Below, one piece after another: positions 24,737-33,652 of a stretch of 64,000 bases of DNA (position 1 is its first letter; each line of letters starts with the position of its first letter). The DNA comes from Firmicutes bacterium HGW-Firmicutes-1. GTDB taxonomy: Bacteria; Bacillota; Clostridia; Lachnospirales; Vallitaleaceae. The notes beneath the pieces are model-generated. The model searched no databases. It had not been told where the DNA came from and worked only from the letters and a program-made list of their open reading frames with translations. The stretch covers positions 1 to 64,000 of the forward strand of contig PHAG01000007.1 of assembly GCA_002841625.1 (NCBI GenBank), written 5' to 3'. Made by a program: the position numbers and the translations under genes.

Positions 24737-25423
24737 TTATTTTTTTTCCATTTTCGTTGCTGCTTTACAAATGACAGTAGTATTCTCTTCAATATCTTTG
24801 ACAACGATAGCCCCTAACCCTGCAGTACTGTTTTGACCAAGGATCAGATTTTCTTTGATGCTGGCACAGGCACCAATTAATGAACCTTTTTTAACTTTTA
24901 CGTTCGCAGAAATACAAGACAACGGGTTTATGGTACAATAATCTTCAATTGTTATATCATGGCCAACCGTTGAATTGAAGTTAACAACTACAAAATTACC
25001 CAACTTGATGTTTGTTGCGAATGATACGCCTGCAAAAATGATAGAACCTATACCAAGGTCATTCGTACAACCGGCAGGTATATTTGCGTTAGGATGAATA
25101 AGATTAGGGCATACAATATTATCGCATTTTATTAAAATGTTTTCTTCAATAGTTTGTTTTGCTGACGGTGCACCAATTGCAATTGCAATTCCAAGTAATT
25201 TATTTTTTTTTGAAAAGTCTTCAAATAAATCATTTGAAATAATAATCTTTAATCCGTTCACTTCTTGTCCTATATCATCAGAGTTATTAGAAACATACCC
25301 CAATAGATCGTAAATTCTATTATTTGAACTCTTATTGATATCATCAACTAAACCCTTTACTTGCGTAGCCAAACCACCGATACCAAATATTACAAGCGGA
25401 AGCCCATTCCATTGTCTGCCCAC
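24737..25423 (-). CDS. NeuD/PglD-like sugar O-acyltransferase
   Basis: About 228 residues with an N-terminal Rossmann-like part (LVIFGIGGLATQVKG) and a left-handed beta-helix of hexapeptide repeats (NFNSTVGHDITIEDYCTI). It is typical of acetyl- or acyl-transferases that modify nonulosonic or amino sugars. The catalytic His is in VGHD. The GTG at 25423 is chosen because GGAGGG lies 7 bases before it; longer starts at 25438 and 25462 exist. It is the last gene of a four-gene minus-strand cluster. Confidence 0.75.
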   Translation of the reverse strand: MGRQWNGLPLVIFGIGGLATQVKGLVDDINKSSNNRIYDLLGYVSNNSDDIGQEVNGLKIIISNDLFEDFSKKNKLLGIAIAIGAPSAKQTIEENILIKCDNIVCPNLIHPNANIPAGCTNDLGIGSIIFAGVSFATNIKLGNFVVVNFNSTVGHDITIEDYCTINPLSCISANVKVKKGSLIGACASIKENLILGQNSTAGLGAIVVKDIEENTTVICKAATKMEKK

Positions 25424-25487
25424 TTCATTTCCCTCCATTATTTTCTTTAATCCAGTAATCAAATAGTACTATAGCTTTACATTACGT

Positions 25488-26324
25488 TTATTCAAGATTG
25501 AGGATCTTTCTTGCTTCATCCGGTGTAGCAACCTCTTTATTTAATTCAGTTATAACTCTTTTTGCTCTTTCTACCAATTCTGTATTAGATTTTGCCAATA
25601 TCCCTTTTGAATAATAAATATTATCCTCCATACCTACTCTAATGTGTCCGCCAAGAGCAAGGGTTGCATACATGATGGGCAAATGCGCCTTGGAAATACC
25701 AAAGGCTCCCCATGTAGAACCTGAAGGTATTAAGCTTTTTAAGAATACCAAATTCTCTATTGTAGCATCCATACCGCCCGCAGTTCCTAGAACAAATTGA
25801 AAATGGAGAGGAGCTTCCAAAATTCCTTCCCTTAAATAGTAAAGTGCATTATAAATCATTCCTGCGTCAAATACTTCTATTTCGGGTTTTATATGGTTAT
25901 CCTGTATTATCTTCCCAAGTTTTTCGAGGAATCTAGGACTATTTAGATGAATATCAGAATGCATCCAGTTCATTGACCCACAGTCATAGGAGGCCAGTTC
26001 CGGTTTTAATTCAACAAGATGCTTTATTCTGTCATCATCAGGAAGCCCTAATTGTCCTGAAGTTGTAAGGTTGATCAAGATGGGGCACCCAGTATCTCGG
26101 ATATATTTAACGGTTTCTTTGAATTTTTCCAAATCCATTGATGCCTTGCCATGATCATCACGGACATGAATGTGTGCTATAGAAGCACCTGCTTTCCAGC
26201 ATGCATATATCTCGGTTGCGATTTCCTTCGGTTGAAGAGGAATAAAAGTTGTATCCTGCTTTGAAGACCTCGAACCCGTTGTAGCTACTGTAACAATTAC
26301 TTTATTATTTAGTTCAGTCATCAT
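25488..26324 (-). CDS. Beta-keto acid cleavage enzyme family protein (BKACE, DUF849)
   Basis: About 278 residues of the BKACE family (the 3-keto-5-aminohexanoate cleavage enzyme, Kce, is a member). The metal motif HIHVRD is near residue 50 and EIEVFDAGMI is downstream. These enzymes condense a beta-keto acid with acetyl-CoA to give acetoacetate and a new acyl-CoA. The rest of lysine fermentation is absent here. In this sugar-modifying cluster the acyl-CoA may feed the neighbouring NeuD-like acyltransferase, which is inference. AAAGGA precedes the ATG at 26324; the adjacent ATG at 26321 is also possible. Confidence 0.8.
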   Translation of the reverse strand: MMTELNNKVIVTVATTGSRSSKQDTTFIPLQPKEIATEIYACWKAGASIAHIHVRDDHGKASMDLEKFKETVKYIRDTGCPILINLTTSGQLGLPDDDRIKHLVELKPELASYDCGSMNWMHSDIHLNSPRFLEKLGKIIQDNHIKPEIEVFDAGMIYNALYYLREGILEAPLHFQFVLGTAGGMDATIENLVFLKSLIPSGSTWGAFGISKAHLPIMYATLALGGHIRVGMEDNIYYSKGILAKSNTELVERAKRVITELNKEVATPDEARKILNLE

Positions 26325-26353
26325 AATCATTCCTTTCAAAGGATATTTTCATG

Positions 26354-27085
26354 TCACTTTTTAGTGCCGACTAAAACTCTGTTTAATAAGTATGCTGGCT
26401 CACTGATGATAGTTCTGATATGTTCAAATCCAGCGCTTTCCATTGCTTGGATCCAGAATTCAGTAGTAGCCAAACATTCCCCGTTTTCTGTCAGGAATCT
26501 AGGCATTAGTTTTATCTGTAGTAACATCCTCTCAAAGCTAACCTCTTGAAGATAGTATTTAGCTTTCTTTGTTAAAAGATCTAGGATATGTAGAATTCTC
26601 TCTTCACTCTGTACAGGCCCCATAACCAAAGCAAACTGGTCTCCGTGTACAAACTTCCCACCAGACTTTAGGATACGATAAACCTCCCTGGCACAAGTTA
26701 TCTTATCTTCATGAGCTAAATGATGCAAAGCCCAATTCGTGACAACATAATCAAAGGTATTTGCCTCAAACTCCAGTTTATGAGCACTACCAACCGTATA
26801 TTGTATATTACTGTTTGTACTAAATTTTTTCTGTAGCAAGTTTAACATCTCAGAGGCGGGATCTAATGCAAAGTATTCTATGTCGGGATACTTTTTTATA
26901 GCTTTTTCAAGAATCGCTCCGGTCCCACAACCTAAGTCAAGAATTCTCTTTGGTGAACTGCTTATTTCTGCAACGATAGTCTCAAGTTGTATTTGGTAAG
27001 ATTTATCCTTTGCCATTAGGTTGTCATAATCAGAACTAACATCATTCCAATGAGTCGTTACATTGTTCTTATCAGACAATAACAT
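26354..27085 (-). CDS. Class I SAM-dependent methyltransferase
   Basis: A 243-residue methyltransferase. SAM motif I is ILDLGCGTGAIL and motif II includes YFALDPASEML. The sequence FDYVVTNWALHHL is typical of the UbiE-like type 11 subgroup. The substrate is unknown, perhaps a sugar or acyl intermediate given the neighbours. AAGGAG precedes the ATG. A 173-bp gap separates it from the upstream glycosyltransferase gene, so it may also have its own promoter. Confidence 0.8.
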   Translation of the reverse strand: MLLSDKNNVTTHWNDVSSDYDNLMAKDKSYQIQLETIVAEISSSPKRILDLGCGTGAILEKAIKKYPDIEYFALDPASEMLNLLQKKFSTNSNIQYTVGSAHKLEFEANTFDYVVTNWALHHLAHEDKITCAREVYRILKSGGKFVHGDQFALVMGPVQSEERILHILDLLTKKAKYYLQEVSFERMLLQIKLMPRFLTENGECLATTEFWIQAMESAGFEHIRTIISEPAYLLNRVLVGTKK

Positions 27086-27258
27086 TCACTCCTTATATGT
27101 AATATTGCAATTATAGAATCATTATATGTGGACATGCTTTGTTTTGTTCCATGAACGAACCATGAAAACAGGCAGAACCTAATTAAGCGAGGAACGATTA
27201 TTTCAAAACAACAAAAGCTATGCATTTTTAGACGGTGGAAAAACATCGTCAATCATAA

Positions 27259-28800
27259 TCAGGGCATCGTATTCTTAACACCTTTTAAATTGGTTTTCAA
27301 ATAGTTTTGAGTTATTCTAAATTCATCATCATAAGCATAATTTAGAAACCGATTATAGTCATCGATACATTCAATCATTGTTTGTATTTTTTTATAAGAA
27401 CTTAGGCTGGACCAAATCCCTTCGTCATGAATTCTATAAAGTGTCATAGGAGCCTTCACATAACCAATATCTCCAAATTGTGAATAGTAAATATTTAACA
27501 TCCAGTCACCAACAAACATTTCATAAAATTGTTCCGGAATTTGATCGAAATATTCGCTGCTATAAAAACAACAGGACATGGTTCCAAGGAGGTATTTTGT
27601 AATGATATACGACGTCGTAAAAATTTCACCAATTTCTACTTGTTGTAAATCGAATAGCACTTTCGTATTCTTATTTTGATCATAAATATGAATACTATCA
27701 AATGTAATGGCACATTCAGGATGACTTTCCATAAATGCTATATGGCTTTCAATTTTATGATTGTCAATCCAGTAATCATCACCATTCATGAGTGCAGTAT
27801 ATTGACTTCCACTACAGGCTTTAAGTACTCGCTTTAAGTTTCTTACCATACCCAAATTTTCTTCGTTTTTCAAAACTTCAAAAGTTATGTTTTCTTCTAA
27901 TTTTGTATTTTTAAAGTAATCATCAATTATTTCTGCAGTTTTATCGGTTGATGTATCCTCTCCGATAATGATGTTTAATCTGAAATGACCCTTTTGATGA
28001 ACAATTGAATTGAGACATTCAACTATATATTTTTCTTGATTATAGGTAAATAAACCGACATTAACAGTCGGTAATTTCTCCTCACTCTTATTTTGCATTT
28101 CAAGCAATTTTGTATATAAGTTTTTAAGCTTTATCGATATAAGCTCTGCGCTGTGTATATTGTTCTGAGTTTTTTCCTTTTTTTGAAATATACCAAATCG
28201 AGTTGTTTCATATAGTAAAATATAATCTTCTTTTAATTGCTTATATAAGCATTTTACAGTGTCTTTATGTAGGGCATCTATGACAATTAGGCCATTGTCA
28301 CTTACTGAAGGTATATAATAATCAATACTAGTTTGAAGATTCTTACGATTAAGATAGCCATTGATATACAGCATATCAATTTTGATGTTTTCAGTTTCAG
28401 AAACCGCTGTTGAAGAAGGCTTTCTTATTGTTTTGACAACTTGAGTAAGCCCAAATTTCCCAGTATTAATTAGGACATTCTGATACATAGCTTCATAATC
28501 AATATCTTTGAGAGTGTTGTTTGCGGACTGATCTGATTTTTCATATGTATCATATTCATCTACGCAGTAAGGGAAAATTCCATAAGCTTTTCCATTATTG
28601 TCTTTAAATGCTTCTGCAAGAGAAAAAAAGCTCCTGCCGTCGTATACACCAATTTCTAAGTGGTTTTTTAGACCAAAGTTTTTTGCCAAATACGCCATTA
28701 AATAACATTGTGATAATGGTGCACCGTTGTCATACGCATATAAAGAATGATCACTATGTATATTCTTGATTCTATTAAATAAGCTGTTTTCCCATTGCAT
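27259..28800 (-). CDS. Methyltransferase-like / GT2 glycosyltransferase fusion
   Basis: About 513 residues. The first 220 resemble a class I methyltransferase fold of the type found on surface-glycan proteins (HLEIGVYDGRSFFSLAEAF, GLIVIDALHKDTV), though a canonical DxGxG-like loop is weak. From about 245 a GT2 glycosyltransferase follows (VNVGLFTYNQEKYIVECLNS, IIGEDTSTDKTAEII, LMNGDDYWID with the metal motif). It is cytoplasmic. GGAGAGG precedes the ATG at 28800, which is preferred over 28818. It is the first gene of the minus-strand cluster, suggesting assembly of a modified sugar on a surface structure. Confidence 0.75.
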   Translation of the reverse strand: MQWENSLFNRIKNIHSDHSLYAYDNGAPLSQCYLMAYLAKNFGLKNHLEIGVYDGRSFFSLAEAFKDNNGKAYGIFPYCVDEYDTYEKSDQSANNTLKDIDYEAMYQNVLINTGKFGLTQVVKTIRKPSSTAVSETENIKIDMLYINGYLNRKNLQTSIDYYIPSVSDNGLIVIDALHKDTVKCLYKQLKEDYILLYETTRFGIFQKKEKTQNNIHSAELISIKLKNLYTKLLEMQNKSEEKLPTVNVGLFTYNQEKYIVECLNSIVHQKGHFRLNIIIGEDTSTDKTAEIIDDYFKNTKLEENITFEVLKNEENLGMVRNLKRVLKACSGSQYTALMNGDDYWIDNHKIESHIAFMESHPECAITFDSIHIYDQNKNTKVLFDLQQVEIGEIFTTSYIITKYLLGTMSCCFYSSEYFDQIPEQFYEMFVGDWMLNIYYSQFGDIGYVKAPMTLYRIHDEGIWSSLSSYKKIQTMIECIDDYNRFLNYAYDDEFRITQNYLKTNLKGVKNTMP

Positions 28801-29139
28801 TAGTATCCTCTCCAACAAAAATAATTTTGAAATTGTCTCTGTTCATACTCACTTTAGAGCAGTTGGAAACACATGCATATTAGAACATGTACTATTATTG
28901 TATGTAAGATTTGTTTTAATGGTGCTCTCCTGTAAGGGTGTTTTCTGTCTGAATGGACGAGAAATGCACTTGTTTTTTCACCCTTCTGGTAAGCTTATTG
29001 GCGTTTTTTGAATTGGTCACAATAGTGTATATAGGAACTTGAAGAAGGTGGTTGTTAAAATGAGAAATAAACGAATAAAATATTTAGACGAGGTATTTTC
29101 ACCCTATGAGGACTTGCATACGGTCAAGGAAATGTATCT
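28801..29139. other. Intergenic spacer between converging-away genes
   Basis: About 340 bp between the minus-strand glycosyltransferase start and the minus-strand RsmH stop. It is AT-rich. A plus-strand frame at 29039-29242 runs antisense into the RsmH gene and is not credible as a whole. I see no clear hairpin terminator for the RsmH gene. Confidence 0.4.
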
Positions 29140-30189
29140 TTATGCTTTTATAGCCCAACGCAGTTTAGCAGAACGAGCACGACTATTGGCATTACATTCT
29201 TCTGATGATGGTCGAATAGAATCGGGAGCTATTTCAAGGTAGACGCCTTCACGAAAAAAGCGTTGAAAAGATTTTTTAACGAGACGATCTTCTCCTGAAT
29301 GAAATGAAAGTATAGCAACGCGCCCACCTTTGGCAAGGGTAGCAGGAAGTTTTTCCAAAAATTCATATAACACTTCAAATTCATTATTGACATCAATTCT
29401 GAGCGCTTGAAAACATCGTTGACAGGATTTTTTTATCTCATGGTCCCTATCATTTTCTGGAATAAAGTTCAGAGCATCTTTGATGATTTGTTGGAGTTGA
29501 GTTGTTGTTGAAAGGTCTTTTCCTTTTTTTATCTCGGAAATAATGGCACGAGCAATTGCTGCAGCATTAGGCTCATCCGCATTTTCTAACAACATACCTT
29601 GTAATTCAACTTGTGAAATGGTTTTTAAACGAGCTGCTGCAGAGATACCTCTATTAGGATTAAGTCGCAAGTCTAAGGGCCCTTCGTTCTTAAATGAAAA
29701 TCCTCTTTCAGGATTGTCTATTTGCATTGAAGAGACCCCTAAATCTGCCAATACAAAATGGAGCGGTCCCGATTCGACAGTAATTTGATCTATATTGGAA
29801 AAGTTCATTTGTTTGATCGTTAAAATTTCGGAACCATAACCTAAACGCTCTAAACGCTCCTTAGTGCGCGGTAATTCAATAGAATCTACATCAATTGCAT
29901 ACAAGTGCCCTTTTGAATCTAAACATTTAAGCATCTCTAAAGTATGACCGCCATAACCTAGGGTTGCATCTAATCCAGTTTGTCCAGGAGTAATTTGTAA
30001 GAATTCTAATATTTCATTAACGCAAATTGAACGATGCATACCAGCAGGAGTACTACCCTTTTGAATAACCTTTGCCACAGCATCAGCATATTTCTCTGGT
30101 TGCAGTTCCTTGTATTTTTCTTTAAAAACTTTAGGATGAGTGCCGTTATATCGAATACGTCGCGGACGTTTTGGCTCTTGATTATCCAT
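29140..30189 (-). CDS. rsmH: RsmH-like 16S rRNA (cytosine-N4) methyltransferase
   Basis: A 349-residue RsmH/MraW homologue with an N-terminal extension of about 50 residues. SAM motif LDATLGYGGHTLEML, then LADLGVSSMQIDNPERGFSF, LDLRLNP and AILSFHSGEDRLVKKSF are diagnostic. RsmH methylates C1402 of 16S rRNA. The usual gene sits at the head of the mra/dcw cell-division cluster. Here it stands alone with the extension (RPRRIRYNGTHPKVF), so it is probably a second copy whose target could differ. No good ribosome site precedes the ATG. Confidence 0.8.
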   Translation of the reverse strand: MDNQEPKRPRRIRYNGTHPKVFKEKYKELQPEKYADAVAKVIQKGSTPAGMHRSICVNEILEFLQITPGQTGLDATLGYGGHTLEMLKCLDSKGHLYAIDVDSIELPRTKERLERLGYGSEILTIKQMNFSNIDQITVESGPLHFVLADLGVSSMQIDNPERGFSFKNEGPLDLRLNPNRGISAAARLKTISQVELQGMLLENADEPNAAAIARAIISEIKKGKDLSTTTQLQQIIKDALNFIPENDRDHEIKKSCQRCFQALRIDVNNEFEVLYEFLEKLPATLAKGGRVAILSFHSGEDRLVKKSFQRFFREGVYLEIAPDSIRPSSEECNANSRARSAKLRWAIKA

Positions 30190-30311
30190 TGCATAACCAT
30201 AATGATTTTGCGTTTATAAATTCGAAATTTGAAATTGATGTTTTATAAAACGTTGAGATCATGTTTTCCTCCACTTTTTTAATTTCTTATTGTAATGTTG
30301 TTACAAAGCCT

Positions 30312-30340
30312 ATGATACCAAATACAAAGTATAAAAGCAA
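30312..30340 (-). promoter_or_regulatory. Likely promoter of the RsmH-like gene
   Basis: On the minus strand TTGCTT (30340-30335), a 17-bp spacer and TATCAT (30317-30312). Confidence 0.45.
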
Positions 30341-30573
30341 ACTCAATTGGGGTCTTGCGTATAAAATTACAATTTAATGAGAGCAGGATGCAAAAATGTT
30401 TTATTTATGATGAGAATATACCCAAATATAGTAAAGTTTATGGCTAAAAAAATCTATCTATAATCACTTATATAATTAAATTAAATACCCTGAAATTTTT
30501 TTGTGGACAGATGTAACCTTATTTTTTGTGTTAGTTAGAATATATCTAGACTGGTCTCAATGACTAGTAATAC

Positions 30574-30602
30574 TTGACATATATTAATATTTATAATATG
30601 CT
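30574..30602 (+). promoter_or_regulatory. Likely promoter of the zinc-ribbon repeat protein gene
   Basis: TTGACA (30574-30579), a 17-bp spacer and TATGCT (30597-30602). The rest of the 30190-30644 spacer is AT-rich with no further feature seen. Confidence 0.45.
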
Positions 30603-30644
30603 AAAATTAGCTAATTTTCTTGGGGAGAAAAAGGAGATATACAT

Positions 30645-31408
30645 ATGTTATGTGGGAATTGTGGTAAACAAATGTTAGATGGGGCGTTAGCCTGCTCAAG
30701 CTGTGCAGAGAAAAATCCTTTTGCACCAGTAAGAGAACCAATTAAGCCATTTGCAGAAGTGGTAAAAGAAGCACCAGTAAGGGAGCCAATTAAGCCGTTT
30801 TCAGAAGTAGCAAAAGAAGCACCAGTGAGGGAGCCAATTAAGCCGTATTCAGAAATGGAGAGGCAAAAGAAGCACCAGTGAGGGAGCCAATTAAGCCATT
30901 TGCAGAAGAGGCAAAAGAAGCACCAGTGAGGGAGCCAATTAAGCCATTTGCAGAAGTAGCAAAAGAAGCACCAGTGAGGGAGCCAATTAAGCCGTTTACA
31001 GAAGAGGCAAAAGAAGCACCAGTAAGGGAGCCAATTAAGCCGTTTTCAGAAGTGGTAAAAGAAGCACCAGTGAGGGAGCCAATTAAGCCATTTACAGAAG
31101 AGGTAAAAGAAGCACCAGTGAGGGAACCAATTAAGCCATTTGCAGAAGAGGCAAAAGAAGCACCGGTGAGGGAGCCAATTAAGCCATTTGCAGAAGAGGT
31201 AAAAGAAGCACCAGTGAGGGAGCCAATTAAGCCGTTTTCAGAAGTGGTGAATAAGATTTATGAAGAAGATAATAGTTTATCTCCAAAAGAAGATACAGAG
31301 GATCTTTGCGTTATTAATGATGAATCTTCAGATTCATTGGATCTAGCAAGGTTTCTAGTTGGATTATGTTTAGTAGTGTTAATGTTTGTCCTTAAGATAT
31401 GGAAATAG
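30645..31408 (+). pseudogene. Zinc-ribbon / 16-residue repeat / membrane-anchor protein, frameshifted
   Basis: The product starts with a zinc ribbon (CGNCGKQM, CSSCAEK). It continues with eleven copies of a 16-residue unit around APVREPIKPFxExxKE and ends with a C-terminal membrane helix (FLVGLCLVVLMFVLKIW). The third unit has five extra bases near 30855-30865. As a result the first frame stops at 30881, and the remaining eight units and the anchor lie in another frame to 31408. Removing five bases restores one frame of about 252 codons. AAGGAG precedes the ATG. Function is unknown; the repeats are Pro-rich and charged. The frameshift may be decay, slippage variation or a sequencing error. 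Confidence 0.65.
30723..31255 (+). repeat. 48-bp coding tandem repeat, 11 units
   Basis: Units begin at the GCA of GCACCAGTRAGGGAGCC. The first starts at 30723 and the eleventh at 31208, that is ten times 48 plus five bases, which places exactly one 5-base insertion in the array. Confidence 0.9.
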
Positions 31409-31442
31409 AATATTAATCTATTAATATTTTCGAACAATTTTA

Positions 31443-31466
31443 GCCGCCTTTAATAGGCGGTTTTTT
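31443..31466 (+). terminator. Rho-independent terminator
   Basis: CCGCCT (31444-31449) pairs with AGGCGG (31455-31460), followed by six T. Confidence 0.85.
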
Positions 31467-31545
31467 ATTTATAAAATCTAATAATAGTAATTTCTAGAAA
31501 GTGTGATAAGATGTAATATAGTATTTATGTGAAAGGAGAAATTAA

Positions 31546-32685
31546 ATGGTATTTCAAGATTTAAAATTAAATCCATCTATTATAAAAGCAATAGAAGATC
31601 AAAAATATGAAAAACCAACTCCAATACAAGAAAAAGCGATTCCGTCAATATTAAGTGGAAAAGATTTGCTTGGATGTGCACAGACAGGAACTGGTAAAAC
31701 AGCTGCTTTTGCAATTCCTATATTACAAATGCTTTCAGAAGATAGTATCGATCATGAAGTGTACAATCAAATTAAAGCATTGGTTTTAGCACCTACTCGT
31801 GAATTAGCTATTCAAATTGGTGAAAGTTTTCAAACTTATGGACAACATCTAAATATTCAGACCGGTATTATTTATGGGGGAGTAACTCCAAAAAGACATA
31901 TCAAGGTAATGAAAAGAGAGCCCAATATTTTAGTTGCAACACCTGGGCGACTTCTTGACTTGATTGAACAAGGATATGTTGATTTAAATAGTATAAAAAT
32001 GTTTGTACTTGATGAAGCAGATAGGATGCTTGATTTAGGAATGATACGAGATGTTAAAAATATCATATCAAAATTGCCAAAAGAGAGACAAAACCTTTTG
32101 TTTTCAGCAACTATGCCGCAAGAAGTTTCGAAACTTGTTCATTCAATTTTAAGAAATCCTGTAAAAATAGAAGTTAAAAGTAATAGCAAGACTTCAAATG
32201 AAATGGATATTAAACAACAAGTATATTTCGTTGATGAACCAGACAAAACATCATTGTTATTGCATTTGCTTGAAGATAAATCATTTGAATCTGTATTGGT
32301 TTTTGCAAGAACTAAAATGAAAGCAGATAAAGTTAGTAAAGCGATTAATATAAAAAATATAAGATCTAAAGCTATTCATGGCGATAAAAATCAATCTGAA
32401 AGGCTAAAGGCTTTGGAGCGTTTTAAAAATAAAGAAATAAGGGTTTTGGTTGCCACAGATGTAGCGGCAAGAGGGATTGATATAGAAAAATTGTCACATG
32501 TAGTGAACATGGATATTCCAAACGTTCCCGAAACATATATTCACAGAATTGGACGTACAGGTAGAGCCGGGATGGGTGGAACAGCAATTTCACTTTGTAG
32601 CAATCAAGAAACAGCATTTTTAAAAGATATTGAAAAACTTCAAGGCAAATCAATAGAGGTTGTGGAAAATCATCCATATGTATGA
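31546..32685 (+). CDS. DEAD-box RNA helicase (RhlE/CshA-like)
   Basis: A 379-residue helicase core with all motifs: Q motif region PTPIQEKAIPSIL, motif I AQTGTGKTAA, Ia PTRELAIQ, Ib TPGRLLDL, II LDEADRMLDLG, III FSATMP, IV VLVFARTK, V ATDVAARGIDI and VI HRIGRTGRAG. It lacks the long C-terminal extension of CshA or DbpA, so it is close to a minimal RhlE type. It should unwind RNA during ribosome assembly or RNA decay. AAAGGAG precedes the ATG. Confidence 0.9.
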   Translation: MVFQDLKLNPSIIKAIEDQKYEKPTPIQEKAIPSILSGKDLLGCAQTGTGKTAAFAIPILQMLSEDSIDHEVYNQIKALVLAPTRELAIQIGESFQTYGQHLNIQTGIIYGGVTPKRHIKVMKREPNILVATPGRLLDLIEQGYVDLNSIKMFVLDEADRMLDLGMIRDVKNIISKLPKERQNLLFSATMPQEVSKLVHSILRNPVKIEVKSNSKTSNEMDIKQQVYFVDEPDKTSLLLHLLEDKSFESVLVFARTKMKADKVSKAINIKNIRSKAIHGDKNQSERLKALERFKNKEIRVLVATDVAARGIDIEKLSHVVNMDIPNVPETYIHRIGRTGRAGMGGTAISLCSNQETAFLKDIEKLQGKSIEVVENHPYV

Positions 32686-32824
32686 CTGTTCTTCGTAAAA
32701 CTTAAGACTGGATTTAATTATCCTAAAAGAAGTTATTTTATAAAAGGTTGAGGAGATAGGGTAGAGAAATTAGAAATTAGAAATTATAATTATAAGCGTG
32801 AAGCTAGATATAGATGTTCCACCT

Positions 32825-32864
32825 AAAAACAGTTTTGAATCGTTTGATTCAAAACTGTTTTTTT
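32825..32864. terminator. Strong hairpin terminator
   Basis: AAACAGTTTTGAATC (32827-32841) pairs perfectly with GATTCAAAACTGTTT (32846-32860), followed by T residues. It ends the helicase transcript. The rest of 32686-33079 shows no gene. Confidence 0.85.
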
Positions 32865-33079
32865 GAGATTAATAATCGTATTAATCTATGCTTGGGCAAG
32901 CATCATTTGTGTTTCACGTAATTATAGCATACTTTGCCCCTGTTGCATATAAAATGATGATAATTCTTGACAGCGATGATTATTTTGGAAGGTATTGCAA
33001 TCCGAAATAGTAAGGTTCTAGTAGAAAAAGCACTTTAAGTTATGGTAGTATGATATTAAGTAGGATCTAGGAGGGGTTT

Positions 33080-33156
33080 ATGAGTAATAAAACTACATCT
33101 TTATGGCAGTGTTACTGCTAGTGGGTGAATGGGTTCTAATAAGAATTAAACAATAG
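33080..33156 (+). other. Two overlapping tiny frames, possibly a split membrane peptide
   Basis: AGGAGGGG followed by ATG at 33080 opens a 13-codon frame (MSNKTTSLWQCYC) ending at 33121. An overlapping frame from 33103 reads MAVLLLVGEWVLIRIKQ and stops at 33156, inside the ribosome site of the next gene. Joined by a one-base shift they would give a single-helix membrane peptide of about 25 residues. This may be a decayed or leader-like micro-gene. Confidence 0.3.
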
Positions 33157-33166
33157 GAGGATGACT

Positions 33167-33535
33167 ATGAAATTTTTATGGACTACAATTTATGTAAACG
33201 ATATGGAAGCTTCTCTAAAGTTTTATCAAGAAGTGGTAGGATTGCCACTCAAAAGAAGATTTACTTCACCAACAGGCATGGAACTTGCTTTTTTAGGTTC
33301 TGGAGAAACAGAGGTTGAGCTGATTTGCGAAAAAGATGGTAAGGAAAAACTCATTGGGAAAGAAATTTCAATGGGTTTTGAAATCAATTCAGTGGATGAG
33401 AAAATTAAAGAGTTTGAAGCAAATGGGATAGAAATCTACAGTGGACCTGTGCAACCCAACCCTATGATTCGTTTCTTCTATGTACTAGATCCAAATGGTC
33501 TAAAGATACAGTTTGTGGAGCGAATTCAAGCTTAA
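33167..33535 (+). CDS. VOC family (glyoxalase-like) protein
   Basis: A 122-residue single vicinal-oxygen-chelate domain: TTIYVNDMEASLKFYQEVVG, ELAFLGSGETEVELI and FFYVLDPNGLKIQFVE with the C-terminal Glu metal ligand. The substrate is unknown; relatives include glyoxalase I and resistance proteins. The ATG at 33167 is preferred because AGGAGG directly abuts the ATG at 33161. Confidence 0.8.
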   Translation: MKFLWTTIYVNDMEASLKFYQEVVGLPLKRRFTSPTGMELAFLGSGETEVELICEKDGKEKLIGKEISMGFEINSVDEKIKEFEANGIEIYSGPVQPNPMIRFFYVLDPNGLKIQFVERIQA

Positions 33536-33652
33536 TATTATTTCCTTCTTCGTTCTTTGAATGTAGAAGGATTTTTTTGTATTGCGGCCCATGAGAGAAT
33601 AAATTATACTTTAAGTAGAAAAGTCGGTCGGGAATGTTTAAGGAGGGTTATG

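Noticed and set aside
28766-29011. 81-codon plus-strand frame upstream of the glycosyltransferase
   Set aside because: It has no ribosome site and no protein-like pattern, and it overlaps the start of the minus-strand gene.
29039-29242. 67-codon plus-strand frame
   Set aside because: Its second half is exactly antisense to the conserved C-terminus of the RsmH-like gene; the first half alone is too weak.
30723-31255. CRISPR array
   Set aside because: The 48-bp units are contiguous coding repeats without spacers.
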